Notes under the pieces: model-generated | Database searches by the model: none | The model's input: only the letters and a program-made list of their open reading frames with translations | What the model was told of the DNA's origin: nothing | Shown here: piece by piece, positions 10,560 through 23,300 of the stretch | Layout: every line of letters begins with the position of its first letter | Position numbering within the stretch: the first letter of the stretch is position 1 | Assembly: GCA_035771175.1 (NCBI GenBank) | Contig: CM069603.1 | Span: 28,116,308 to 28,180,307, forward strand | Direction of reading: 5' to 3' | Length of the DNA: 64,000 bases | Origin: Paratinospora sagittata | Taxonomy: Eukaryota; Streptophyta; Magnoliopsida; Ranunculales; Menispermaceae | Position numbers and translations under genes: made by a program

Positions 10560-11290
10560 TCCAACCTTTAGAAAGCTTTTCTTGACAGGCCAAATACTTT
10601 TTAGACTGCCTTTTTTTTTTTTTTTTTATGTTTTGTTTTATTTTAAAATAAAAAGATTTTTATCTGAGATAACAAAGAAAGCCGAACTTCATGTGTTTTT
10701 GCTTTTGATTGTTGCCTGACACGCATCCGTTTATTCTCATATTAACTTTCGAGTGGAGGTTAATTAATATATTAGTCTTTGCACACCTGCGTTGCATTTT
10801 TTACTAGAAAATAATTATATATATGTTTTATCTTTTATTATAATTGAAATAACTAAACTTATTTAAAAATATAAATAAGGATAATTAAGAGTAAAACTTA
10901 AAAATTAGAAGGATAAATTAGGAAAAGAATAACTAAAAGCCTAAAATGTGGGACTGGTTACTTAGACTAGCCATTTTTCTTAACACACCACCAATAACTA
11001 ATTTTTATAATTTATAAAATAAATCCTTTTATAAAATGACTTCAACTTTTTAGTAATTTACATATGCATACAAAATTTTCCAATCGTATATGTTTTAAGT
11101 TATTATTTTACTTTATTTAAAAAATCTCAAAACTTTGTTCGATAACCATGCTTAATTAGATCCCTTAATGGTAAATACTTAATTATAAATAAACGTTCTT
11201 AATTAATTCTATGGTGAGTTTCTTACTTTATTGTTTAACAATTCATAAATCTTTTGTAAAATCATGAAAATTTAAAGTGCTAAAAAGATT
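10560..11290. other. AT-rich intergenic DNA
   Basis: A poly-T run at about 10,610-10,628, otherwise AT-rich with no recognisable gene or repeat family. Confidence 0.6.
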
Positions 11291-11309
11291 TTAAAAATTA
11301 TATATATAT

Positions 11310-11625
11310 AAAATAAAACAATGTTGGTGGCATGAGAAAAATGGTGGAGCTTTCGGTGGTAGCACCCCCTCAAATGTAGGGTAAGACATTGACCAAAAAC
11401 TCACTGCACACACCAACTTATTTGCAATCGCAACCAGAATATCCCTCTCCACATTAATGCCCACCACCTGGCTCTTAGCCATATTGATTCGCAAATCCGA
11501 CATACTACAAAAACATTTCAAGACATCAATGGCACCCAGAGAGCACATTCTTCATCACCCCCGAACAAGAAACAAACAATCATCTGCATAGAAAAGGTGG
11601 AAAAGCTATTTATTTTGTTAAAGAT
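11310..11625 (-). mobile_element. LINE reverse transcriptase fragment
   Basis: The minus strand encodes LFHLFYADDCLFLV, containing the YADD polymerase active site, then after a frame change CFCSMSDLRINMAKSQVVG and ERDILVAIANKL. This is the palm-to-thumb region of plant LINE ORF2. It overlaps in protein position with the fragment at 10.4 kb, so it comes from a different copy. Confidence 0.85.
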
Positions 11626-11639
11626 TCTAGATGGATATA

Positions 11640-12360
11640 GCAAATTATTTTGTTAATTAAACATCCATTCTTGCTTATTCAAAACGTTAATTTAATGTTA
11701 TGGGCGGTAATACGAAAGCATTTAAAACATTTGATTAATTCATGTGCTAATATATATACAAACACATTTGTCTTCGTCTTTTTATTTTTCTCCCTTTTTA
11801 CTGCCAATTATAAATAATAAAAAAATGGAGTTCAGTCATGGCCGTAGAAAATCATGGACCCAAGTAAATAAAAAAATAAAAAAAAGTTAGAAGTTTTGCC
11901 CCTCTTTGTCGAACATTATTAAATGCTAAATTAATTGGAGTATTGTAGTGTACTTGTAAGGTAAATTGTAATATTCTATCATTTTTTGTTGTATTGAATC
12001 ATGTGTCAATACACTTTAAAAAATCCAATTAAAGTGATGTAATGAAGCAGTTTGCAACAGAATTTGTTTAAAATTACAAAATTACTGTTTTAACCTATTG
12101 ACAATAAAATTATTTTTTAAAATAAAAATAAGATAAACTTTTTAAACTTATTTTGTGTAAAAAAAAATGTTTCACCGTCAACTATCCCAAATATTCTTGT
12201 TATAATAGTATATAAATAAATACATAGTTATTATTGATAGACATTTACGTTTTTTAAACATGTGGTTTGGATGGTACATTCGAATCGAATTTCTCTACAT
12301 CAATTTATATTCAAGGACGTAATGTATAAAAAAATATTATGCATGTCCCTTAAATTATAA
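11640..12360. other. AT-rich intergenic DNA
   Basis: No supported feature. A/T-rich with poly-A tracts. Confidence 0.6.
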
Positions 12361-12365
12361 TTAAA

Positions 12366-13250
12366 ATGGTGTCACGCTCAGAGTTCTCTCCCAAAAATCT
12401 GATAAGAGTGATGAAGGTAGCAGACCTTATAAATCCCAATAGGGATGGTTGGAACCTTCATCTCCTCAACGCTATTTTTTCTTGGGATGAGGCCAATCTA
12501 ATTGATGCCATTCCTATCAGCCGTCAGCCTTTGGAAGACTCTTTTAGTGTGGCAATATAGTAAGTCTGGGCTTTATAGTGTTAAAGTCTGGAAATCATCT
12601 GGCAATTCAACTAGCTTCGGAGGGTCTTCTTGGTGGCAAGGCCTTTGGCTCATAAAGCTCTCAGGTCTGTCAGTCCCGTGATTGCGATGTTCTATGGCGT
12701 CTGAAGATACCAAGCAAGATTAAATTTTTCCTTTGGAAACGTTTTAATAATTTCTTACCAGTTAAAAAAAACCTTGCTTAGAAGGGGCTTAGTGACTGAT
12801 CCTTATTGCTTACCTTTTCTTTAGATGTAAATTTGCTTTAGCCTGCTGGTTTGGATCTCCTTTATGCATTAATATTGATAGAATCTCTGGTTCTTCTTTC
12901 TATGAGATATGGAGTAATATCTCCAAGTTTTTCTCTGATCTGGGAGGGGGATTGGATGACTTGACATGGACAGCCATTTGTCTTTGGCAGATATGCAAAG
13001 CTCGACACAGGAAAATATTCCATGATGAATTTCCTGATCCTTTGAAATATTACTCTAAAAACTAGCATTCTTTTTCAAGAATATGAAGGGGCTCATAGCC
13101 TTCCGAAGAGAGTGTCGACTGCTCCCACTCCCGTTCAGCCTAGTAGCAGTTTTGATGGCAGGTGAAGGCTTCTTTGTGATGCTGCTTGGAGTCCTAGGTC
13201 GCATGCTGCTGGTTTAGGCTGGGTCCTAAGAAGGCTTAATGTTCGGGTAG
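12366..13250 (+). mobile_element. LINE remnant, zinc-finger and RNase H end
   Basis: The first frame (12,366-12,557) encodes KVADLINPNRDGWNLHLL, FSWDEANLIDAIPIS and PLEDSF, the linker that precedes the reverse-transcriptase zinc-binding region in plant LINEs. Downstream in shifted frames are KIPSKIKFFLWKRFN (zf-RVT) and CDAAWSPRSHAAGLGWVLR (LINE-type RNase H start). Orientation is opposite to the two LINE pieces before it, so this is a third copy. It is broken by several stops and frame shifts. Confidence 0.85.
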
Positions 13251-13259
13251 GTTGGGGGT

Positions 13260-14038
13260 AAGCTAGTGGGCCGAACCAAATCAACTAAGCCTTTTTATTT
13301 TTGAACTACATGGACCAATCATATAATTATTATTTATAAATTATATAAGAAATAATAAGAGTACATAAATTCAATACACAATTTTAGCACATATCCTTGG
13401 ATGATCTTGAATCGCGTATTTATGCATGCCAACGTATGTAATGAACTATGTGCTAAAAATATACGTTCAACAACACTCCCCAAATTATATACTATATGCA
13501 GCCAAACCCTTCTTTTGGAGCTTCCTCTTTTCAGGAAATTTCTTCTTTTTCCTTTCTACCAAACCACCGCCCAATGAAATGCAAATAATATAATCATAAA
13601 AGCCTCCCAAAAACAAAAAGAAAAAGAAAAAGAAAAAAAATTAAGCAAAAGAAAGGAAACAAAATCTCCCACCAATTGCTTCCCTCGAGTATTACGTTTC
13701 CATCAGTTTCCTTCCCCTAGAAGTACACTTTACAACATTGTTCATAGAACACATGCTGTACGTAACTTGAGATTTTAAGAGCAAGAGCTTTTGTTTCTTT
13801 TATTGCTTTATTATTGTGGCTGCCAACTTTTTTCTCCTTCAGAACATAAAAGGCTTTCATGAGGAGATGTTCCTTTTTTTTTTTTTTTTGGTAACTTGAG
13901 GCACAGAGAAAGTAAAAGGGTTAGATACCAGACTCTAAGGTATAAGCTTTCTGTTTGTAGGCAAGGAAGGAAGTGAACCTAGTAATGAAGAAAATAAGGT
14001 TCTTGCAACTTCTAGGAAAACCCACATCATGGTTTTTG
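13260..14038. other. Upstream region of the HIPP gene
   Basis: Non-coding. Contains a purine tract (AAAAAGAAAAAGAAAAAG-like, about 13,612-13,640) and several CT-rich stretches. No gene seen. Confidence 0.5.
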
Positions 14039-14046
14039 TATAAATA
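14039..14046 (+). promoter_or_regulatory. Putative TATA box of the HIPP gene
   Basis: TATAAATA, 325 bp before the chosen start codon and about 30 bp before TCAACTCACC, a plausible initiation region. Confidence 0.5.
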
Positions 14047-14087
14047 AGACCTAAGATATCTACACTAGTTATCAACTCACCTAAGTT

Positions 14088-14285
14088 GTGGTGTTCACTT
14101 TCTTTCTTAATTCTCTAACTTTCTTGTTCTCTTCTTGTTACACTTCACTCTTTCCCTTACCATACCATTCTTCTTCTCTGCATTTCCTCATCCCAAAAGC
14201 AAAAAAACTCGACCTGCAACCACTTTCTATGAGCTTTGATACAAGACTTCCTAGGGATTTTTTGCTTCTAAAAAACCATTCCTAG
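14088..14285 (+). other. Possible upstream ORF in the HIPP leader
   Basis: If transcription starts near 14,070, this 65-codon frame lies fully inside the 5' leader and ends 78 bp before the HIPP start codon. The product is Phe/Leu/Ser-rich with no domain. It could instead be removed by a leader intron; cDNA would decide. Confidence 0.25.
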
Positions 14286-14363
14286 TTCAACTTGAACAAT
14301 TTCCATCAAAAAGTCAACTGTCTGCAAAATCCATCTTTCTATAGAGAACACAAGAAACACAAA

Positions 14364-14932
14364 ATGGGAGTCTATAATACATTACGATGCTTCTCAGGCT
14401 CGCTAAGTAATGGTCATAGAAGCAAGAGAAAGAAGCAGTTTCAGACTATAGAGCTCAAGGTCAGGATGGACTGTGATGGGTGTGAGCTTAAGGTCAAGAA
14501 AATCGTGTCGTCACTTGACGGTAATTGGTCTCACCTCTCCTTCTCCCTTCACCATCTGCTTGTAATAGCTCTAATGATTTCAGTTTTATGATAGCATATG
14601 TAATTGAGATGATTCATTCTTTATTTATTTGTGCAGGAGTGAAATCAGTGGACATAGATAGGAAACAACAGAAAGTCACAGTAACAGGGTATGTTGAGGC
14701 AAACAAGGTCCTAAAGAAGGTTCAGTCAACAGGAAAGAAAGCTGAGATTTGGCCTTATGTCCCATACAAAATTGTGGCTCATCCTTACATTGCACAGGCT
14801 TATGATAAGAAGGCACCACCTGGTTATGTCAGGAATGTGGAGAACACTGGCATTGTCACCATGAGCAATACAGAAGAGCGATACATTTCTATGTTCAGTG
14901 ATGAAAACCCAAATTCATGCTCTATCATGTAG
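14364..14932 (+). CDS. Heavy-metal-associated isoprenylated plant protein (HIPP)
   Basis: Two coding exons, 14,364-14,520 and 14,637-14,932, joined across a GT...AG intron (GTAATT...TTGTGCAG), give 150 residues. The first exon has a basic stretch (HRSKRKKQ) and an HMA domain with the metal-binding MDCDGC motif; the second completes the ferredoxin-like fold (VKSVDIDRKQQKVTVTGYV) and has the family block KKAEIWPYVPY and KKAPPGYVRNVEN. The protein ends CSIM, a CaaX farnesylation signal. The family binds heavy metals and protein partners at membranes or in the nucleus, with proposed roles in metal handling and stress. I chose the ATG at 14,364 because MGVYNTL... matches the family start; an in-frame ATG at 14,292 would add 24 non-conserved residues. 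Confidence 0.93.
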
Positions 14933-17301
14933 ATTAGGGAAATAAAGAAGAGAAACTGTAAAATATGTATTCATATTGATTCATGGATTTGATGATCGCT
15001 TCATGTTTAGTAGAAACTTAGAATTATATAAAGGCTTTCGTTCTGTAGAGATTATCATGGAAATGGATTTTAAGAAAGGTCACAGGTACAACAAAAGCAG
15101 TGTGCATTATTAGGAGACAGTTACCAACATCTTCTTTAATTCCTACTCGTTACCTGGTGGCCAAGTTTCTGCTTTACGTTTGGGATAGTTTAACTATGTT
15201 TTGAACATGTACCTGTCCTGATATCAAGAAGTAGATGGTTTTTGGATCCTCTAAAGGAAATATATTTTGTTAGTCTTGATAGAGAATTGACATGTCACCT
15301 CAATCATAAGTATAGCTTCCACAAGACAATTTCAATTATTTTAAATTTAGGATTCTGAGAAAATAGAATCATAGTCATCAGATATATCAACTAACTGATG
15401 ATTCACAGAGTCTCTAACAAAGGTTAAGGTATGACTAAAAATCTGGTACAGAGGATCGGAAGTAATATAATTCTAGGAAAAATAGAGCTTCAATCATTTA
15501 GCTATAATAGGTTGTTCCCTTATCTAACTGATGGATTGTGGAACTATCTTTAAATACTTTTGGTTCATTGAAACTTGTAGATCCTTGATGCGTCTTTCTC
15601 GGTATCTTATTCTAATTTTCTTTTGGGATATCTTGTCGTTTGATTAAATAACTAAGGTTATTGGAACTGACATTTTTTAATATTCCAAAGTTCAGGAAAT
15701 GATTGATTGGCTTGTGAGTAGAGAAAGAACTTTTCAAGATAACAAGTGCATGGTTATGAGAAATAAACTATGTTATTTCTAATACCCATTACCCCAAAAC
15801 AAAGTATTAAAAGCAATAATCAACTTATTCAGCTCTGGTTAAATTGATTTTGAATCTTTTTACCGGTTTTCAGTTGAACTACTCCTAAAACATAGTTATG
15901 GAAATAAGCAGGAATGTTGTCACGACATGAATGTATGTGTGCCTTGTATCTGAAACCGACATTGACTTGGGTTAAGCTTGATATAGTCGCTTCATTTCGG
16001 GCTTGTGCAATGGATCTCATTTCTGATGATTCAACTAGTAACACTTCCTATCTGTGGTTAAAGATTCAAGCATGCATCAAAGATGTATGGTAACACACCA
16101 ACCTATGTCTGAGCCATCAGAGAGAACTCTCATTCCATTCAAAGAAAATTGGCAATGACACTAAACCTCTACTCATACAATCGAAACATATTATGTCTTA
16201 TCAACCATAAAGATTCTTGGGGAAAAAAAAATCTTTGTAACCTACCGACAGCATGCATATTGAGATTATACAACCAACAAAAGAAACGAGAAAAGGCTTA
16301 AAAAAAGAAAAGAAGAAAAACAAAACACCAAAACAGAAAACCTCTTCAACAAAAAGCTGAAAAACCTGAATTCTCAATTGAATTTTAACCAAGTCCTTTT
16401 TTTTGACAGAAATTAGGTCCATATTTGCAAAGGCCTAGTATAGAAAGAATATGCCGAAGAAGGACGATACTTTGTGTTTTCTTCTTACATCTTTTTAACG
16501 AAATTCATAATGGAAAATGAAAAAATTTTACACCAGTAGTCAAAGTCACACCCTGAAACTTCATTTAGGACCTTCAGGCGAGGGACAGACAATACAAGGG
16601 TAGTGTGCAGAAAACAAACTAACAAAGAATCAAGAAAGCGAAAGTAACATTACATGGAAACCATGTAAGAGTATTAATATTTGAACTACAGCATCTGCAT
16701 TCACAAGGATCAAATTCACATTATGTTACATAGACAACAGAGATGATGATGACTTCCAATTGAACAGAATATGTTGAGGAACAAAATAGATTGGGCATCC
16801 AAAATGGCTAATTAGTCACCAGCTGCATTTTTCTTCTCTTTTATAAACTGTAAATTGTATTTGGCATTGGATCCTATTTTGTCATCATACTCTCATTCAG
16901 AATTCACATCAATCTGCACACTTTTAAGTCTTTAGTATATTCCATCAAAAAAAAAAAAAAAGATAAATAAAAAATAAAATTCTTCAGTATCCAATGTGAT
17001 TTAGCTAAAAGATAGCTCTTTAAGACCAGAATCAGAAAAATAGCTTGAAGCTTGAAAACAAACTTGAGAGGTAACTAAAACATGCAAACATTAGCCATGC
17101 ACTGCCAGAAGAAAATCTGATGCAAATTTTTAGAACCTCTGTCTAGTAGCAGAAGAGCTATTCTATCTTGATTATGATATCAGTTTAATGGATAAGGAAA
17201 AGTAGGCAGGAAAAAGATACTCACTGATTTAATAGCTGCAGTTGTCTCATGACCCTCATCTACTAGATATCAGGTAAGATAATAGTCCTCTGATCATCGT
17301 T
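14933..17301. other. Intergenic DNA between two convergent host genes
   Basis: Contains the 3' flanks of the HIPP gene (+) and the FKBP gene (-), which converge. Short open frames (for example 15,829-16,044 and 16,201-16,422 on minus) have no recognisable content. No repeat family identified apart from A-runs near 16,950. Confidence 0.6.
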
Positions 17302-19176
17302 TTACTTGTAAATTCCAACAAAATTAATGTCATATACGAGAGTTGCATTGGCAGGTATGTTGCAGTCACCTATGTGAAAACAAACACAATGATGTTAGTA
17401 TACTAATATCTGTAATTGTGGTTAACTAGTATATAATTGTCACATATACTAATTATGCATAGAGTAAAAATAGGAAGTCAAAATGGATTGGAATCTTTAA
17501 CCACCTGGAAAATATATGAGATAAATTAAAAGATGTCTATAAATTCACTGATCACATTTTTATCAGCTATCAAATTTAAAATTCAAAAGATTACATTGAA
17601 TAATAGTTCATTTTAATTTACATTTTGTTTATTTAAAAACTATTTCTTTACTAGAAGCCATTGTGCAAGTTATTGGAGCTTCACCTGAAAAGCACCCGGC
17701 AGGTTCAGGTCCATACGCTAATTCTGGAGGAATATGAAGCTTCCTTTTCCCTCCTGGGCACAACAGTAGCAAAAGTGGCACATTTACTTGAACGAATAAT
17801 TGACAACACAAGAAACTAGGAGATCAATGATTTCAATTGTTGCCTCTTTTTCAAAAGCATACCAACAAGCATTGGAGGTACACCTTCACCCCCAAAAATT
17901 CCCTGATCCAATCCCTTTATGACCTGTACATAGAAAAATAAATCAAATGACTCTCATGTGTTCAAAATAAAATACAAAGAATACTTTAAGATAGCATAGA
18001 AACTATCAGAGGATTTCATGATAAGATTTTCTGGACTACCTTTGATGGACGACAAGCACAAGATAACAGGTAAATTAAACACAGAACTAATTACAGAATT
18101 AAAAAAAGAAAAATGTCAATTCATTATTTTACTGTAATGAGTAAGACTATAAATCAAGCATGACTACATGCAGGATAAACTATGCCCTGTTAGTTTGCTA
18201 GTATATTTTGGTCGACCTTACCTTACCAACACCAATTCGCATTGTGAGAGGTCTTGCACGTTTATAGCTGCTGTCAAATACTATCCCATCTGCAAATCTA
18301 GCAGTATAGTGAATCTGAAATGCAAAACAAAAAAGAAAAGAAAAAGAAGGTTATTGATCATACCTTTCCAATGGCATTCAGTTACCGAAATTCTGCTTTA
18401 AGTAGCCGTTATTTTTTTTTTTTCAGAAATTCAGGAAGTTGCAGTCGAAAAGGAGGATCAAAAAGAAGTTTTCGGTTAATATTTTCCTGTGGGAGGGGAG
18501 GAATTGCGCATCAATTGGTACTGATGAAGAGCTAACCTCAAACAAATAGCTAAAAACTTTTTCTTCATTTCTGATAGTTGAGCAAAGGGGTTGAACCCAT
18601 GACCTCATAGATCTTATACCATCAGACCAAAAATACAAGCTTTCATCCATCTAATTCCCAATTTCCGCAATTTTCTGGTGTTTGAATTAGCGTTTGCTGT
18701 TTTGATACTATCTAAATATCTAGAAAATACGTGGAACAGAACAAAAGAGAATGTATGCACATGATGAGCAGATTTAGTTCCCAACTTACATTTATGAGCT
18801 CACCATATGGGGCTTCAACGCCAGTTCCCACCGCAACATCACAGTAACCAAGCCCGGACCTTACGAAATTGAGCTCACAGGAGGGCTCGCCAACTGTTGC
18901 ATAGTACTCGATTCTAGTGGCGTTTGCGTCCAATGGCGACGCAATCACCATTGAAGCTGCCAAGAGCCCCAGACCCACATCAAAAATCCTTCTTTTTGTT
19001 GCAGAAATCGTTGCCATAGAAAGATTAGATGCTTCATTACAAGAAGAAGAAGAAGATGAAGTAGCTGATGAAGATGAAAAGGGCTTTAAGGTGAATGAGG
19101 AAGAAGGGTTGGATTTGAAGTTGGGACGAAGGCAATATGGCTTTGCAGCCGGAACTGCTAGAAATGCAACAGCCAT
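17302..19176 (-). CDS. PNSL4: Thylakoid-lumen FKBP-type protein, PnsL4 / FKBP16-2
   Basis: Five coding exons on the minus strand: 19,176-18,790; 18,314-18,222; 17,923-17,863; 17,753-17,685; 17,369-17,302. All introns have GT...AG ends and the phases agree, giving 225 residues. The N-terminus is a Ser-rich chloroplast transit peptide followed by a lumenal signal with twin arginines (TKRRIFDVGLGLLAASM) ending near ANA. The FKBP domain has IHYTARFADG, FDSSYKRARPLTMRIGVGK, IKGLDQGIFGGEGVPPML, GGKRKLHIPPELAYGPEPAG and a C-terminal YDINFVGIYK. ARPLTMRIGVGK and PEPAGCFSGDC distinguish FKBP16-2 from FKBP13. The family member is a lumenal subunit of the chloroplast NDH complex (PnsL4), needed for cyclic electron flow; most of this group have weak or no isomerase activity. 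Cys pairs (CELNFVRSGLGYC; GCFSGDC) could form lumenal disulfides. Confidence 0.93.
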
Positions 19177-19866
19177 TTTTTTTTTTTCTTTCTTGGCTTT
19201 GGAATTGGATGCCTTTGCTATCTGGAGTTTGTGGTGGACTCCCCAGGAGTTTTCCTTTTTTTCTAATGCCTTCGCTATCTCGGAGCTTCAATGGAAAGCT
19301 TTTTACACTAGATATTTCTTTTCTCTTATTTTTTTTGGATCCACGTGTCAATCACTTTATATGAATGGCGGGGCCTATTGGAATTTGAGTAATGCTATAT
19401 TGCCCCCGGTGGGAAGAGCTTTTTACATTTTCACTTGGAGAGGAATTTGACCCACTTACTTGTGGAAAAAAATAATTTTTAAACTTTTAAAAAAAGTTGA
19501 AAAAAATCAGTTTTCCTCAAAAACATTTTTGATTGAAACATTTTTAAAAAAATTCTCCTACACAAGGCCTGCATCATAAACTATACTCCTCATCACTTTT
19601 AAATTATATAAAATTTTATGTTATTACAGTATAATGCCCAATCAATTTAGCGTTATTCATCCGCTCAAAAAAAAAAAATAGCGTTCTTCATTATAATTTT
19701 AATCTTGATGCCAATTGGAGACTAAGAGGAAAACATCATTTACTCTTTTTTTCTTTTTCTTTTTTGTCAAATAAGAAATTTTATTAAAAGACACAAGATT
19801 CTTGGTACTGAACAAATGGTTGTCACAATTCTGTATTGAATAGCCAATGTCATAGAAAGTAGGACC
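19177..19866. other. Upstream flank of PNSL4 and AT-rich spacer
   Basis: Starts with poly-T/C-rich sequence just upstream of the PNSL4 start codon, which probably holds its promoter. From about 19,460 it is A-rich without features until the copia LTR. Confidence 0.5.
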
Positions 19867-20151
19867 TGTAAAACCTGCTGTTGATGAGAGCTAAAAGAGG
19901 AGAAGTTGCCGAGTGACAAAAGAAATGTAGAATGCAATGTTGTAAATTATATTCTCAGCTGCAGCAAAAACAGAGTACAGAGCGCTCTTTATACAGAGAG
20001 TATAAAGAAAAACATGTACACATGTCATAAATACATTGGTTAAACTGAAAAATGAAATAGAGCCAATCCATGTCATCTTGTGATTGGTTGATCTTCAACT
20101 AACTGCAGAGACTGTTGGTCCATTGCCACTACATGTTCATTTGCATTAACA
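19867..20151 (-). repeat. Copia 3' LTR
   Basis: On minus it begins TGTTAATGCAAATGAACATG and ends ACAGGTTTTACA. Differs from the 5' LTR by substitutions and small indels (285 versus 303 bp), so the insertion is not recent. Confidence 0.93.
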
Positions 20152-20174
20152 ACCCCCCTCAAGTGAACGGAAGT

Positions 20175-22034
20175 GGGAACGATAGTGAGCTTGCTACGAA
20201 GTGTGATGAATCGTTGAGTGGGAAGAGGCTTAGTCATCGAAGAATGATTAACAACACGCTCACGAATAAAATGGTAATCAATTTCACGAATAAAATGGTA
20301 ATCAATTTCAACATGCTTTGTACGTGCGTGCATGACAAGATTGGCGGCAAGAGAAGTAGCACTGATATTGTCACATAGAAGTAAAAGCCGAGAAGAAGGC
20401 TGAAGATGCAGCTCATGGAGAATGGATTCAACCCAGGTTATCTCAGTTGCACCATTAGCAAGCCCACGATACTCAGATTCTACACTAGAACAGGAAATAA
20501 CACGTTGTTTCGCAGATGACCAAAAGATGAGGTTTGCTCCAAGGAATGTGCAATAACTAGTACTTTTACGATCATTTGGGCAGCTTGCCTAATCCGGGTT
20601 GGTGTAACATTAGAGAGACAAATCAGTAAATGCATGGAAAAGTAAACCATAGTGAGTAGTGGCCCGGAGATAGCGAAGGATACGCTTTACCACTTGCCAA
20701 TGGGAAGTAGTGGGTGCATGCATAAACTGACATACTTTGTTAATGGCAAAGCTAATGTCGGGTCGAGTGAGTGTGCAATACTGTAATTCCCCAACAATGC
20801 TCCGATAAGTACGTGGATCATCAAGAGGGTCACCGTCATATAGAGATAAGGTCCAGCCTGAAACCATTGGAGTATCATACGGTTTGCAATCTGACATCTA
20901 AGCACGACAAAGAAGATCAGCAACATACTTAACTTGGCATAAATGAAGAGTTCTCAGAGAAGAGTGCATTTCAACCCCAAGAAAGTAGCTAAGGGGCCCC
21001 AAGTCCTTAAGTGCAAAAATGGAGTTTAGAGATGTGATAAGCTGCTGAACATAAACTTTATCGCTGCCTGTAATCAGAATGTTATCGACGTACACCAAAA
21101 TAACCACCATTATCAAAGATGAGTGATAGACAAACATACTGAATAAGGCAAGTGCTCAACTTAGTGTACCAAGCTCTAGGTGATTGCTTGAGACCATAAA
21201 GAGCTTTGTGAAGACGACACACAAGAGGTGGAGAAGAGTGAATTTTTAAACCTGGAGGTTGCGCCATAAATACTTCCTCGTGTAAATCGCCATTTAGAAA
21301 GGCGTTGTTCACATCAAGCCGGTGAATAGGCCAACCCCAAGAGAGAGCAATGGTAAGAACAATTTGAATTGTTGGAGGTTTGACAGCCGGGCTAAAGGTC
21401 TCAAAGTAATCAATGCTTAAAACTTGGTGAAACCCCTTTGCAACGAGTCTAGCCTTGTGCCGTTAAATAGAACCATCCGAATTATATTTTAGCTAGAATA
21501 CCCACTTGCAACCAATTATGGATTGATTTGGAGGAGGTGTGACCAAAGACCATGTATTATTTTGAGCAAGTGCATCAAGTTCTTCTTGTATTGCAACCTT
21601 CCATTCAGGACTTAAAAGTGTTTGTTTGATGTTGGCCGGTTCAGAAGTAGACAAAGTAAGAAAAAACTTAGGTTGAAATGTGCCAACCTTGGATCTTGTG
21701 ATCATGGGATGGATATTAGATGAGGCTGGGGGTCTATGAATAATTGTAGGAAGGGTAGAAGCAGGTAAGGTAGTGGGTGGTGATGATGGAGATGATATGG
21801 ATTGATGCTCAGTAATTTGGTTAAACAATGAATGGGAAATGGGGGTAGTGCTTGGGTGATCAAGAGGTAATGATGGGGAAGACAAAATGGGTGAAGAATC
21901 AGAGATAATAGGTGATGATGGTGTAGCAGCCGTGACAGTGGGTGGTGGGAAAACAGGGGATGATGGGTAAGAAATGGATGAAGTAGGTGCAGGTGACTGA
22001 AAAAAAGGGAATTGGAATTCATTAAATACAACAT
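20175..22034 (-). pseudogene. Copia reverse transcriptase and RNase H (broken)
   Basis: Minus-strand blocks in order: a Ser/Pro/His-rich linker and NNTWSLVTPPPNQ (21,885-21,493), [23 protein letters not shown] sequence and [16 protein letters not shown] (21,312-21,082), [15 protein letters not shown] (21,137-20,898), GELQYCTLTRPDISFAI (20,897-20,610) and the RNase H tail KHVEIDYHFIRE (20,333-20,073). The YVDD active site reads YVDN, so one catalytic Asp is lost. A 24-bp tandem duplication at about 20,268-20,310 doubles EIDYHFIR. Stops and frame changes separate the blocks. Confidence 0.9.
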
Positions 22035-22629
22035 GTCGTTGTTACCCTATACGATTCATCGCTTAGCTCGTTCCTAAATATACTGTGATAAAGTATATTT
22101 TGATGATCACAAACAAAGTACTTTTCGGTGCTAACAAGCGTTTATCAAGATTTCATCTCAGCACCTAAGGAAAAGCAAAAAGTCAAGGAACGACTCAATC
22201 AAGGAACTCAGAGATCACATCCAACGGTCAAGTTCGTTTGAACCAATGAACATCAACAATCACATCATGATTTCAAGATCACTTCACTCGAACGATTCAA
22301 TCAAGATTCAAGTCTTCATCTTTCGATCAATGTTCAAGACATTCAACTCAGCTCAAAGTTCACATCGAAGATCTCATAATGAAGAGTTGGGTTTAAAGAT
22401 TATGAGAAATGAGAAATACACAAAGTGTTTAAGGTATATTTTTCTCTAATAAACATTACTCAAACGTTTTCCAAAACCATGCACAAATCACTTGCATACT
22501 TGCATATTTTGATCATACGTTTTACGGTATTTCAAATGATTTAATTTTCTATATTTAATTTGAAATTTACCGAGTTTTTATACGCATTTATCGTATATTT
22601 AATTCCGAGTCAAAACTGTTTTTAAAGAG

Positions 22630-23300
22630 TCTTTCAGGACGCTAATGACTTAGCAACGCTATCTTGAACTTGTTAAGTTAGGACGCTGATGACTCATTAG
22701 GACGCTGATAACATTCAAGGTTGAATCAAACTGATTTATTATGATGCTTACTTGTATAGTAGTAGTCTCCTTTTTAGTCAACCTTTGAAGTCGCTGATTC
22801 AGCATCAGCTCACTGAAAGATTTCTTAAGTTCTTCAAAGAATGTATCTTTGAGGACGCTGATAGTTATAAGTTGAATAATCTATCAGGACGCTACCTGGA
22901 TAGGAGCGCCCTCACCTTTGGGAATCAACTTAGTAACTTTTAGGACACTGATTGTCCTTTAGCGTGCTTCTGTTTGGTTTCAAATATTTTTAACTAGTAT
23001 GGCGCTTACATTGTTGTAGCGCCCTCATATTATGTCTTATGTTTTAAACTTGTAGGATGCTTACTTTGAAAGTAGAGCCCTCATGTACTTACTTGTTTTA
23101 AAACATAGTAGGACGCTAACAGTGCATCAACACCCTCAAGGTTAAGTCGTTTAAGTGTCAAAGTAAGTTAGGACGCTTACGAGTTAGTAACGCCCTCACT
23201 TAAGTGTTCTGCAGGACGCTTTTGCGTAATGAGCGCCCTCAAGGAACCAAAACGATAAAGTTGATATTGTGCGTCAGGACACTGATTACAGAATCAAGAC
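22630..23300. repeat. Array of larger foldbacks (family A LTR)
   Basis: About ten units of the form AGGACGCTNAC - short apex - GTNGCGCCCTCA, spaced roughly 50-90 bp. Clear examples are 22,999-23,028 (GGCGCTTAC...GTAGCGCC) and 23,170-23,198 (AGGACGCTTAC...GTAACGCCCT). The two halves are imperfect reverse complements, allowing G-T pairs. Confidence 0.8.

Noticed and set aside
18585..18650. Possible SINE or tRNA-like B box (TTGAACCCATGACCTC) in PNSL4 intron 1
   Set aside because: Only one short block matches; no A box or tail, so not enough to call.
18917..19450. 177-codon plus-strand ORF over PNSL4 exon 1
   Set aside because: It is antisense to a well-supported coding exon and its promoter; no independent evidence.
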